The notes beneath the pieces were generated by a model. The model was given only the letters and a program-made list of their open reading frames with translations, was not told the DNA's origin and ran no database searches. 64,000 bases of DNA from Paenibacillus nasutitermitis. Lineage in GTDB: Bacteria; Bacillota; Bacilli; Paenibacillales; Paenibacillaceae. The translations under genes and the position numbers were made by a program. This document shows positions 9,401-16,443 of this stretch, piece by piece. The stretch lies in assembly GCF_014641075.1 (NCBI RefSeq), contig NZ_BMHP01000006.1, forward strand, positions 62,001 to 126,000, given 5' to 3'. Each line of letters starts with the position of its first letter. The first letter of the stretch is position 1.

Positions 9401-10814
9401 TTTGAACATTATAAGAGGTGTTATTGACGTAAACCAGGCCTGGATCCTTGACCGTAATTTTCGTTGTCCCTCCACCGCTAACCTTATTCGAGGTTACGGG
9501 GATGGATGCAAATATGGCGTTATTGGCGGCATTTTTAATGATAATATTACCCGATCCCTGATAGACCGGCTTATTAAAATTCATTTCCAGGTCTACTGCG
9601 GGCGTTGTTTGCACCAGATACGGCTTCCTGTCGCCGACCAGGGCAGGCGGCGTTGTATCGTTGCCGGGATCCGTTGTAAAATTCCATACGGATGCATCCG
9701 CAATGCCTTCATAGAGATTACCGGGATTGCCGGCATCCTTAAATGCCCCGGCATCGACCAGTATATAATAGCCTGTGCTGCCCAACAAATCATCAGGCGG
9801 ATTGATGGTAACGACTCCTCCGTTTACACCCACTGCGGAAGAGTTCACATTGATCGTCTGTGCTGTGCTGTTGTCAGAAATTTTATTGATCCTGATGTTA
9901 CCCGTATTAACCGCGACATTGGCGGGGAAGGTCATCATCAAGTTGCTCGCTACACTCACGGAATAGGCGTTATTAGCCGGCTGCAGCGAGGGAGTTCCAA
10001 GCGGTGGCGCCTTCGTTGTGAACCGCCACTGCCCTGATCCAATACCGGCAAAATGATTGCCGGATCCATCCTGAAAAGCACCGCTTGGTACCGTTACCTC
10101 GTATGTACTGCTTGGTTTCAAGCTGCTGCCGAGCTGAACCGTTATAGTCGGGGTTGCGCTTCCTGTCACACTGCCCGATACAACAGCAATAGACTGGCTG
10201 TCCCCTGCTTGATTTACATTGCTGATCTCGATGCTGCCGCCAGCCGCATAGACCGCTTTATTAAAGGATAACGAAAGCGTTGTGCCGATATTGGCGGTGG
10301 TTCCATTCTCTGGCGAAACGCCTGTTAAAGCAGGCGGGGTCGTATCGGCTGTTGGAATCGTGGTGAAATTCCAGGCTGCCGTGCTGGTTATCCCCGCAAA
10401 GTTGGCATTATTACTTTCATTACGGAATGCCCCGGCGTCGATATACACATAATAGCTTGTATTCGCTTCAAAAGTTTTGCCTGGCGTAATGGTCACAACA
10501 TTCCGGGATGATCCGATCTGGATCCGGCTGTCTGACGACACGATATACGACTCAAAAATCGAGTTATCGTTAAGTTTACGTATGGAGATGGCAGCAGAAC
10601 CTGTTCCCTTTGCCACATTTTCATCAAAGGTAATCACCAGTTTTCCGTTCAATTGTACATTGGTTGCTCCCGCTGACGGTGAAACGCTCACCACCACCGG
10701 ACCACCGGACGCGGCTGAGGCTGTGGACGGATTGCCCATGAGAGCTCCCCATCCGATTTGCATCATGAATACGATCATTGCTAAACCTAATAACCAACTA
10801 CGATTTCGAACCAA
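6426..10814 (-). CDS. Giant surface protein: five SbsA-type Ig-like domains, four SwmB-type domains, three C-terminal SLH domains
   Basis: 1462 residues. A signal peptide is followed by STASAASGG near residue 35. Five Big_5 (SbsA Ig-like) units follow, each opening with a TPPAL- or KPVII-like strand and containing LSFNKAVY-type motifs. Four repeats of the SwmB type come next (NQIVLTFNNTLD, NTIILTFSKNL, NVVTLTFNKTMN, NQITLTFSTTLN). A region of unknown fold covers ~1030-1270. Three SLH domains occupy 1272-1462 (FSDITKHWARNDI..., FKDVNTST..., FGDAGKIGTWAKSD...), which should bind pyruvylated secondary wall polymer. The TTG start directly follows the stop of a 27-codon leader ORF and has GGGGAG 9 nt upstream. 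Enzymatic activity is not visible; a structural or adhesive surface role is inferred. Confidence 0.88.
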   Translation of the reverse strand: MVRNRSWLLGLAMIVFMMQIGWGALMGNPSTASAASGGPVVVSVSPSAGATNVQLNGKLVITFDENVAKGTGSAAISIRKLNDNSIFESYIVSSDSRIQIGSSRNVVTITPGKTFEANTSYYVYIDAGAFRNESNNANFAGITSTAAWNFTTIPTADTTPPALTGVSPENGTTANIGTTLSLSFNKAVYAAGGSIEISNVNQAGDSQSIAVVSGSVTGSATPTITVQLGSSLKPSSTYEVTVPSGAFQDGSGNHFAGIGSGQWRFTTKAPPLGTPSLQPANNAYSVSVASNLMMTFPANVAVNTGNIRINKISDNSTAQTINVNSSAVGVNGGVVTINPPDDLLGSTGYYILVDAGAFKDAGNPGNLYEGIADASVWNFTTDPGNDTTPPALVGDRKPYLVQTTPAVDLEMNFNKPVYQGSGNIIIKNAANNAIFASIPVTSNKVSGGGTTKITVKDPGLVYVNNTSYNVQIGGQAFRDLKGNYFAGINGTSDWKFMVTQDTEKPVIISLLPAKNDSAVALSGVNLEVLFSEPIQLGASPSVKIKRITGGTAENTITAKATVDPQNNRKLIITPEAAMTASTNYYVEITNNTVEDLAGNKFDGILNQYQWTFTTASSSSGPPAVSKAEVQGTNQIVLTFNNTLDPGSVPVPGNFYVTVNAVSRSVTSIQISGQTVILTMQGTLALGQVIKVSYSGGEKPIKSSAGTAASNFSEREVTNNPDTTPPRQLSGTVNGNTIILTFSKNLADIGTNATSQFSVTVAGSSRTVTQVSGSGNIVFITFSGAPAATTDSLTVSYYASTSALKDLSGNAVPSFNSFYVQNGHDTIIPLLQSTIAAGNVVTLTFNKTMNAAMKPSTGAFKVMVNGVERAVSFITISGPQVVLTLGTATLATDYVVVSYTAGTPALSDISGNAAASFTGQTANLGNGAASASIALNGVLAKTNQITLTFSTTLNASYVPSSTQFTVKVNNTTRPVSAIAINGAAVTLTLFTPVAIGDKVTVSYTAAGTTLRSITGVEASSFSDISAANQTAWTDNVSGDFEAAEGGGIAIKNSAAVVTTAVSPAGQSTRQYAFTAEKVAAAFSTIRTVSGMEPRVVVVVPENENAGIVSLPLAALEEARKAASNASIAVVYKGNTYELPLSALNYPELGKLMNAASAVGQLVISIDTSATNMASPLTAALNASKAQMMVSPVSFDLSVTNGALTKKIDSLNSYVTRTMKAAMQLNGHEVAVVWVDPATGKLSYIPTRVTSQNGQSLVKFMSKSNGVYAVVKGSVGFSDITKHWARNDILLMANKYVVEGTTLTTFTPDKSITRGEFAVLIVKGLGLSGDKLGAAKFKDVNTSTVMAAYIGAAANAGIIMGMPDGTFQPGSPVTREQMASMMIRASNAAGVQVVLSQDASAALKRFGDAGKIGTWAKSDVAKAVEAGIINGMSSTSFGGKSNATRAQATVMVKRLLGYVEFLDL

Positions 10815-10898
10815 CTATACCCACTCCCCAATAGAGACACTCGTATTATCTTTTTCGGCTAGAAACACTCTGAAATGAAGAGTTTTCCTTGATTTCAT
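10815..10898 (-). CDS. Putative 27-residue leader peptide upstream of the giant SLH gene
   Basis: ATG at 10898, 27 codons, TAG at 10815-10817, immediately followed by the TTG start of the next gene (TAG-TTG). A complete Shine-Dalgarno AAGGAGGTGA (10911-10920) lies 10 nt before the ATG. The peptide is basic at its N-terminus and has no signal peptide. Such a strong ribosome-binding site on an ORF that ends exactly at the next start suggests translational coupling. It is not recognisable as a known leader peptide. No homology can be judged at this length. Confidence 0.45.
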   Translation of the reverse strand: MKSRKTLHFRVFLAEKDNTSVSIGEWV

Positions 10899-10930
10899 GG
10901 ATTCGGGTTCACCTCCTTGGTAATATCCGC

Positions 10931-10961
10931 ATAAAAAAAACCACTCCTTTGCAGGAGTGGC
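10931..10961 (-). terminator. Rho-independent terminator of metK
   Basis: Perfect arms CCACTCCT and AGGAGTGG with a GCAA loop, followed by eight T on the minus strand. It lies 17 nt after the metK stop. Confidence 0.9.
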
Positions 10962-10977
10962 TGCATATCCTTACGTC

Positions 10978-12180
10978 TTAAGCAAAGCCATCTGTTCTCA
11001 GCTGCTCTGCTTTATCTACGTTTTCCCAAGGAAGCTCGATATCTGTACGGCCAAAATGACCGTAAGCTGCCGTTTTTCCATAGATCGGACGACGAAGATC
11101 AAGCATTTTGATAATGCCAGCAGGGCGCAGGTCGAAGTTCTTCTTGATTACTTCAACCAGCTTCTCTTCACTGACTTTACCCGTGCCATACGTATCTACA
11201 TTGATGGATACCGGATTTGCTACACCGATCGCATAAGCCAGCTGAATCTCGCATTTGTCAGCGAGTCCTGCAGCAACGAGATTCTTGGCTACATAACGGG
11301 CTGCATAAGCCGCGGAGCGGTCAACCTTTGTCGGATCCTTACCGGAGAACGCGCCCCCTCCATGACGGGCATAACCGCCATACGTATCGACGATTATTTT
11401 GCGGCCAGTCAGACCCGCGTCCCCTTGAGGGCCGCCGATTACAAAACGTCCTGTCGGGTTAATAAAATATTTGGTTTCCTCATCCAGCCACTCGACCGGA
11501 ACAACCGGCTTGATGACATACTCGCGGATATCGGATTGAATTTGCTCCAGCGAAATCTCTTCGGCATGCTGCGTCGAGACCACGATCGTATCCACACGCT
11601 TTGGTTTGCCGTCTACGTATTCAATTGTTACTTGCGTTTTGCCATCAGGACGAAGATAGTCCAGTTTGCCATTCTTGCGCATTTCAGACAATTGGCGGGC
11701 AATACGATGCGATAACGCAATCGGAAGCGGCATCAGTTCAGGCGTTTCGTTCGTAGCAAAACCGAACATCAAGCCTTGGTCGCCTGCGCCGATATCTTCA
11801 TTTTCCAGCAGCATGTCTTTGCCATCACGCGATTCCAACGCGGCGTTTACGCCTTGCGCGATGTCAGCGGATTGCTCATTAAGCGAGGTTAAGACCGCAC
11901 ATGTGCTGGCATCAAAACCGTATTTGGCACGGGTATATCCAATATCCTTAATCGTACGGCGTACAATTGCAGGAATATCGACATAATCTGCACGGGTGCT
12001 GATTTCCCCAATAACAAGCACCAGACCGGTTGCCACCGCAACTTCGCAAGCTACGCGGGCATAGGGATCAACCTCCAGGAATGCATCAAGAACCGCATCC
12101 GAGATCTGATCGCAAATTTTATCCGGATGTCCTTCCGTAACGGACTCCGATGTAAACAAATGACTGCCTTTAAGTGACAT
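10978..12180 (-). CDS. metK: S-adenosylmethionine synthetase
   Basis: 400 residues, the usual length for bacterial MetK. Signatures are FTSESVTEGHPDKICDQ at the N-terminus (ATP-binding His and Lys), GAGDQGLMFG near the middle (signature 1) and GGGAFSGKDPTKVDRSA (signature 2). It makes S-adenosylmethionine from methionine and ATP in the cytoplasm. The ATG has GCAGGAGGT 10 nt upstream. A 5' leader of roughly 200-340 nt, depending on the promoter, precedes it. I found no S-box (SAM-I) core in the leader, although metK is S-box regulated in B. subtilis. Confidence 0.98.
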   Translation of the reverse strand: MSLKGSHLFTSESVTEGHPDKICDQISDAVLDAFLEVDPYARVACEVAVATGLVLVIGEISTRADYVDIPAIVRRTIKDIGYTRAKYGFDASTCAVLTSLNEQSADIAQGVNAALESRDGKDMLLENEDIGAGDQGLMFGFATNETPELMPLPIALSHRIARQLSEMRKNGKLDYLRPDGKTQVTIEYVDGKPKRVDTIVVSTQHAEEISLEQIQSDIREYVIKPVVPVEWLDEETKYFINPTGRFVIGGPQGDAGLTGRKIIVDTYGGYARHGGGAFSGKDPTKVDRSAAYAARYVAKNLVAAGLADKCEIQLAYAIGVANPVSINVDTYGTGKVSEEKLVEVIKKNFDLRPAGIIKMLDLRRPIYGKTAAYGHFGRTDIELPWENVDKAEQLRTDGFA

Positions 12181-12396
12181 TCAATCTCAACCTCCTGCAA
12201 CATATTAAGCTAATCTAAGTAACCTCTCCCAAGAAGAAACGGCTGACGCCGTCAATCCCCTTCTATTCAGCTCAAAATATGGAAAGGTAATTCGTATCTT
12301 TTGATATTTTGAATAAAAGAGCAATGAAACCGGGACTATAAGATAACCGAAATGATATTAAATCTAACGCTAACACGTCTCGATTCAAGGGGATCG

Positions 12397-12425
12397 ATTA
12401 TACGAAAAACAGGTAAACCAACCAA
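12397..12425 (-). promoter_or_regulatory. Predicted sigma-A promoter for metK
   Basis: TTGGTT (12420-12425) and TATAAT (12397-12402) with a 17-nt spacer, located downstream of the terminator-like hairpin. The -10 is perfect, the -35 is weak. Confidence 0.5.
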
Positions 12426-12461
12426 TTCTATCTAAATTAAAAATTGGCACCATCCAATATT

Positions 12462-12496
12462 TCAAAAAATGAACCTTTTCCACAAATGGAAAAGGT
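12462..12496 (-). terminator. Probable terminator of the SASP gene
   Basis: Perfect 9-bp arms CCTTTTCCA and TGGAAAAGG around TTTG, then TTCATTTTTT. It lies about 70 nt past the SASP stop. Being downstream of the promoter at 12523-12551, it could also work as an attenuator. Confidence 0.55.
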
Positions 12497-12522
12497 CTTA
12501 AGTGGCAAGTCTCTAGAACAGT

Positions 12523-12551
12523 ATGATACCGAAACTGTCGCTTTGTGTCAA
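12523..12551 (-). promoter_or_regulatory. Predicted sigma-A promoter between SASP and metK
   Basis: TTGACA (12546-12551) and TATCAT (12523-12528), 17-nt spacer: nearly consensus. Transcription would start near 12516 and meet the hairpin at 12462-12496 within about 30 nt. Confidence 0.6.
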
Positions 12552-12566
12552 TGGCTGTAAGTTTTT

Positions 12567-12851
12567 TTACAAACCTTTCAATACCTGCTCGGCTTTCTGA
12601 ATCAGCTGCCGGGTCATGCTGCCTCCGACCGATCCGGCATCCCTTGTAGCCAGCTGCGGCCAAGGTACGCTCTCTGGAGAAGCCGCTTGGCTTATTCCCC
12701 CTAATTCAGATGCGAACTCGGTATGGCCCAGCCGATCGGCTGTCAGGGAGCCTGTCGTAAGGCCAAGCTCCATTGCAATTTCATATTTCATTTGTTCAAG
12801 GGCCTTACTGCTTTCTTTCACCACGAGCTTGTTTGAAGAACGTTTTGCCAT
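12567..12851 (-). CDS. Alpha/beta-type small acid-soluble spore protein, atypical
   Basis: 94 residues, longer than the usual 60-75. The N-terminal block SSNKLVVKES...ALEQMKYEIAMELGL and the C-terminal block ATRDAGSVGGSMTRQLIQKAEQ are the two conserved SASP regions that coat and protect spore DNA. The start is the ATG at 12851 with GGAGGTG 9 nt upstream. The normal GPR protease site inside the first block (EIASEF type) is here EIAMEL, while a TEFASELGG sequence that fits the site consensus sits in an insertion between the two blocks. Expression in the forespore under sigma-G would be expected from the family; I found no convincing sigma-G promoter. Confidence 0.88.
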   Translation of the reverse strand: MAKRSSNKLVVKESSKALEQMKYEIAMELGLTTGSLTADRLGHTEFASELGGISQAASPESVPWPQLATRDAGSVGGSMTRQLIQKAEQVLKGL

Positions 12852-12952
12852 TGTCCAAGCACCTCCGCTAAGTTTATAAAAAGGATGTGGCTTTATTGTG
12901 CCTCCCGCTCTTAGCTTTGAAGCGCTAAACAATTTGTCAGGACATGCAAATG

Positions 12953-13507
12953 TTACTTGGTCTGCTGCTCCAGCACTTTGATCTCATATTCCCCTATAAC
13001 CATAACTGTGAGGCTGTACTTTTGACCGGCTTCCGGTAAAATCCCTCTGCCCCCGCGCGGGAAAAGAATGAGATGATTATTGAGGACTCGGCTGCCGCTT
13101 TTGATGTCCGTTCCGTCCGTCACATCCGCAATACCGTTGGAATCCGGACTGTAAGCAACCGCCTTGCCGGCTCGTACCACCATCTGTGCACCATCTTTGG
13201 CGATGATGGTTTTACCAACCGGTACTGTGACGATATTGATGGCATTATTACCAGCCGCTTGCTCGGCGGGTTTGTCTTCCGGCTTCGTTTCCCCGCTGCC
13301 CGTATTCGTTCCGCTTCCGGGGCTTGCGCCGGTAATCGCAGCGATTTTCTGATCCACATAGCTCTTCGTTACCACTGGATCATCGACGCCTCCAGGTGTA
13401 ACGGCGTTTCCATCTCCCTCAACCATGGAAGGCCATTGAAACCCTGCCCATACGCCCGCGCCGATGACGGCAACTGCTGCTGTAAGTTTCCATCCCTTGT
13501 ACCGCAA
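12953..13507 (-). CDS. Single-pass membrane-anchored protein of unknown function
   Basis: 184 residues. One N-terminal hydrophobic segment (about 8-24) puts the rest outside the membrane. A Gly/Ser/Thr/Pro linker at about 60-85 precedes a ~95-residue beta-rich domain (NIVTVPVGKTIIAKDGAQMVVRAGKA and similar), which is reminiscent of small Paenibacillus proteins usually annotated hypothetical. The start is TTG at 13507 with AAAGGAG 9 nt upstream. A TTGAAC/TAGGAT promoter lies ~45 nt before it. It lies between the SASP and the large secreted protein but is separated from the latter by a terminator-like hairpin. No function is claimed. Confidence 0.65.
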   Translation of the reverse strand: MRYKGWKLTAAVAVIGAGVWAGFQWPSMVEGDGNAVTPGGVDDPVVTKSYVDQKIAAITGASPGSGTNTGSGETKPEDKPAEQAAGNNAINIVTVPVGKTIIAKDGAQMVVRAGKAVAYSPDSNGIADVTDGTDIKSGSRVLNNHLILFPRGGRGILPEAGQKYSLTVMVIGEYEIKVLEQQTK

Positions 13508-13552
13508 TTTATTTAATCTCCTTTCTATTCTTGAGCGTTCAGAAAGAATACG

Positions 13553-13581
13553 ATCCTATCCTAGCCTTTCTGATCGTTCAA
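13553..13581 (-). promoter_or_regulatory. Predicted sigma-A promoter for the 12953-13507 gene
   Basis: TTGAAC (13576-13581), 17-nt spacer, TAGGAT (13553-13558). Confidence 0.4.
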
Positions 13582-13666
13582 CACATTCTGGTAAAATCTT
13601 CGTATAACGTTATCACTTTTTGCTAGCATACTAGATTTGAAGCCTGACATCCACCTCTATAAGAAG

Positions 13667-13703
13667 TGAAACCCCGCACTAGTCCATTTGACCCGTACGG
13701 GGT
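13667..13703 (-). terminator. Terminator-like hairpin after the 849-residue secreted protein
   Basis: Arms GAACCCCGTAC and GTGCGGGGTTT (minus strand). The tail is only moderately T-rich, so termination is uncertain. Confidence 0.4.
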
Positions 13704-13714
13704 TCCCATCGGTG

Positions 13715-16264
13715 CTATTCAGAAATCGTAAACCATTTCAAATCTTTCGTAGCGATTAGCAGCTTGGTATTTTGGAACACATCATAGATATTCACGGTGT
13801 AATCCTCATACTTTTGAACTTTTGACTGAATCTCGGTATCCGCAAATGCGATTGTGACCGGTGTGCTCTCCGCCGCTTCCTTAAGGAGCTCTTCATCGGT
13901 TCCCGGGGTTCCGAGGGCGAACTGCTTGGTATATGTCGTTTTCAGCGTGTCCTTGTTGACAAACTCCACCAGCAGCTTATGATCGCCCGCAATATAGTCA
14001 TACTGCTTGTCTTTTGACAGCTTATAGTCAAACAGCATCTTGAGCCCTTGTACCGTGTACTCGCCTGTAACATTCAAATACACGTTAACATGATTCAGAT
14101 CCAATGTGTGGCCGCCGAAGGTAATGCCTGTCAGCCCTTGCTTGGTTCCTTGTCCATCCGATCCCTTCAGCGTATAGGACACTGGCTTCACAATAACAGG
14201 AATCTCTGTTGGGGTCCCTGTACCTGTACCTGATCCATTGCCTGTTCCGTTGCCAGTCTCACCGCCAGGATTAGTTTCAGTAGGGGCTTTGATAGCCTGG
14301 CCAATAATAAACTGATAGGACGTCGTATCGAAGTTTTTGGAAATCTGCGCCCAAGCGGATACAAGTGCTTTACCATTTGGCGAAAGCTTCTCCTTCACCT
14401 CAGCAAATTGCACAGGCACAATGATGCCGTTCTTGTCTTTGATATATCCGCCCAGATTTGCGATTAACGCAGCCCTGGCCTCTTTGTTGACCGCTTCAAG
14501 CTCAACATAGAAATTATTTTTCAGGTCGCCGTTAAATACAGCTGAGCGGGTAACCTTGACAGATGCACGTTTTCCTATGCTTGTGACATCATAAGGCACA
14601 TCTATATCCTGAACCGGGGTTTCACTAAGCGTTTGTCCCGAGAACTGATACAGCTGCTTGCCGTCCTTGTCCGGTACAGGCTCTGTACTGACAAAGGTAA
14701 TTTTATCAATAGCGGTTGTGTAGGGGATTTCAGAGTATACGACGGCTTCGTAGGAAGCTCCAGGAGCCACCGTAACGGATTCATCAAGCGCTACAACCTT
14801 CTGCTCCGTCCCTACCTTGACACCATTCACCATAAAATATCCGCTCAAAGCCGGTACTTTTTTGCTGTCCCCGCTGTTATTGGTTATCGTCAAATTCGCC
14901 ATCAGAACATCCGTGTCTTCAAGCGGTGAACGTCCTACGGAATTCAGCTTGATCGTGTAATTATTATAAACAAAGGAGCTCTGAAGCGAACCCTGTTGGG
15001 AGGTCGACTTGAGATAGTAGCTGCCGATAATATAAGACTTTTCCTTTTCCGTTGCCGTCGTCTTCACAAGAAGCTGTGAGGATTCTGGCTTGATCGTAGA
15101 CGGTATTTCTCCCGTCAGCGTGACCACCTTCTCGATTTTAGGCAGGAGAACACCATTCTCTTCCTTCGTGAAGGTGAGCGGGTAACTCGTTCCTGAAGAA
15201 GTGACGAGGAAATAATCCAGATTCGGATTGGCAATGGATGCCGTACCGATATTGGTCAAATTATAATCAATGGAGACTGTGTTCTTATCGGAGCCTTGTG
15301 TGAGAAAAGCCGAGCCCGTCTTCGTATTGATCGGCGTTCCATCCATATAGACCATACGGGTTTCACCTGCTCCAGTCGCAGCAACAGCCTTGGTGGCAGG
15401 CAAAGCGAACACGCCGGATGGCAGTTGAACCTTTGATGTATCATCATTCAGTGAAGCAATAAAGGAAAGCGGCTTATCCGCTACAACAAGCGGCAGAGTT
15501 GCATGAAGCGTGATGATTTTGCGTTCCTTTGGCTGAACGGAAACTCCTTCCAGATTCGAACTCACATTATAAACGGACATGCTTTCCGTTTGAATGAAGA
15601 AATTCATTTTGGATAAGTCCGCCGACTGCAAGCCGACATTCTCCATGAGAAAATTAATGGTCAGATACGCATTATTGGCATCCTTCGTTATGTAGGACTG
15701 TTTAATGGCGCTTCTAAGTTTATTGTTGTTATACAGCATGACCGTATCTTTGAAAGCGGCAATTTTATCCGTCGTATTCGCTGGATATTGAATGGTTCCC
15801 AGGCGGCGTTCATAATTGGCGGCCGAGAAATCCCATTTCACCACTTCAAAATTAAGATCCGTGATTTTAGTTTGATTATCGACAACGGTATAATACGTCA
15901 AATATTGCGTAGATTTTGGAGCAACCGTCGTTTTCGTTTTGTCCGCTTCGGTAATCGTGGATTTAAACGATTTGCCTGATTTTGTTTTCACACGAAGCCA
16001 GTAATCTATAAGGTCCAATTGGGTAGATCCGTTATTCGTAATGGCTACGGAGAATGCGAGTACCTTTCCTTTCTCCTGCATGAGAAAGTGGGCATCACGA
16101 ATATTTAAATAGCTGGATCCATTCAATTTCACGATTTTAGTTGATATCGCCGATTGCGCCGCTGCGGATACAGAAGCTGCAGGCAATATAAGATTAGGCG
16201 CGAGCAGGGATGATGCCGCCAAAGTAACGACACCATATTTCATCCATTTTCGATTCACGTTCAT
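13715..16264 (-). CDS. Large secreted beta-rich protein of unknown family
   Basis: 849 residues. The signal peptide ends at about ASVSAAA (residue ~36). The mature part is rich in Ser, Thr, Val, Lys and Asn, contains no Cys that I can find, and appears to repeat a domain of ~120-130 residues beginning with strands such as VLAFSVAITNNGSTQLD, AYLTINFLMENVGLQSAD and VSIDYNLTNIGTASIA. These look like immunoglobulin-like beta sandwiches. A Gly/Thr/Asn linker (GNGTGNGSGTGTGT) separates a last ~170-residue domain. There is no SLH, LPXTG or other anchor, so it is free or held by partners. The ATG at 16264 has AGGAGGAATGA upstream. It lies directly downstream of the S-layer gene but behind that gene's strong terminator. 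A role with the S-layer is a guess from position. Confidence 0.6.
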   Translation of the reverse strand: MNVNRKWMKYGVVTLAASSLLAPNLILPAASVSAAAQSAISTKIVKLNGSSYLNIRDAHFLMQEKGKVLAFSVAITNNGSTQLDLIDYWLRVKTKSGKSFKSTITEADKTKTTVAPKSTQYLTYYTVVDNQTKITDLNFEVVKWDFSAANYERRLGTIQYPANTTDKIAAFKDTVMLYNNNKLRSAIKQSYITKDANNAYLTINFLMENVGLQSADLSKMNFFIQTESMSVYNVSSNLEGVSVQPKERKIITLHATLPLVVADKPLSFIASLNDDTSKVQLPSGVFALPATKAVAATGAGETRMVYMDGTPINTKTGSAFLTQGSDKNTVSIDYNLTNIGTASIANPNLDYFLVTSSGTSYPLTFTKEENGVLLPKIEKVVTLTGEIPSTIKPESSQLLVKTTATEKEKSYIIGSYYLKSTSQQGSLQSSFVYNNYTIKLNSVGRSPLEDTDVLMANLTITNNSGDSKKVPALSGYFMVNGVKVGTEQKVVALDESVTVAPGASYEAVVYSEIPYTTAIDKITFVSTEPVPDKDGKQLYQFSGQTLSETPVQDIDVPYDVTSIGKRASVKVTRSAVFNGDLKNNFYVELEAVNKEARAALIANLGGYIKDKNGIIVPVQFAEVKEKLSPNGKALVSAWAQISKNFDTTSYQFIIGQAIKAPTETNPGGETGNGTGNGSGTGTGTPTEIPVIVKPVSYTLKGSDGQGTKQGLTGITFGGHTLDLNHVNVYLNVTGEYTVQGLKMLFDYKLSKDKQYDYIAGDHKLLVEFVNKDTLKTTYTKQFALGTPGTDEELLKEAAESTPVTIAFADTEIQSKVQKYEDYTVNIYDVFQNTKLLIATKDLKWFTISE

Positions 16265-16390
16265 TCCTCCTGTTTCTGTATATCCTATTAGACGCTTGAG
16301 TGCATTACTTTGTTTCGACTTTCAATAAAGATTTATATTTCACTATACAGAATCAAGATGAAAAGAGTGTGAATGAATATGTAATTAAAA

Positions 16391-16427
16391 AACAAAAAAA
16401 CAGGCGGGGAGCAGTCCCCGCCTGTTT
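16391..16427 (-). terminator. Strong terminator of the S-layer gene
   Basis: Perfect 10-bp GC-rich arms CAGGCGGGGA and TCCCCGCCTG with a 4-nt loop, followed by a run of seven T on the minus strand (A run 16394-16400). Confidence 0.93.
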
Positions 16428-16443
16428 CTCAGTAGATATCGTA

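Larger units (their letters stand above)
12181..12566 (-). other. metK leader / SASP-metK spacer
   Basis: 386 nt without a credible gene. In the minus-strand direction it holds a strong sigma-A-like promoter (12523-12551), a hairpin with a T-rich tail (12462-12496) that may end the SASP transcript, a second promoter (12397-12425), and a partial copy of the palindromic repeat (12234-12253, GAAGAAACGGCTGACGCCGT). A 92-codon ORF across it overlaps the SASP in another frame and looks spurious. Confidence 0.5.

Noticed and set aside
8988..10037. 349-codon plus-strand ORF antisense to the giant SLH gene
   Set aside because: Opposite to a well-supported gene, no start signal, basic and Cys-rich nonsense composition.
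12181..12400. SAM-I riboswitch before metK
   Set aside because: Looked for the S-box core sequences and did not see them; a covariance search is needed for certainty.
12385..12663. 92-codon minus-strand ORF
   Set aside because: Overlaps the SASP in another frame and runs through the terminator and both promoters.
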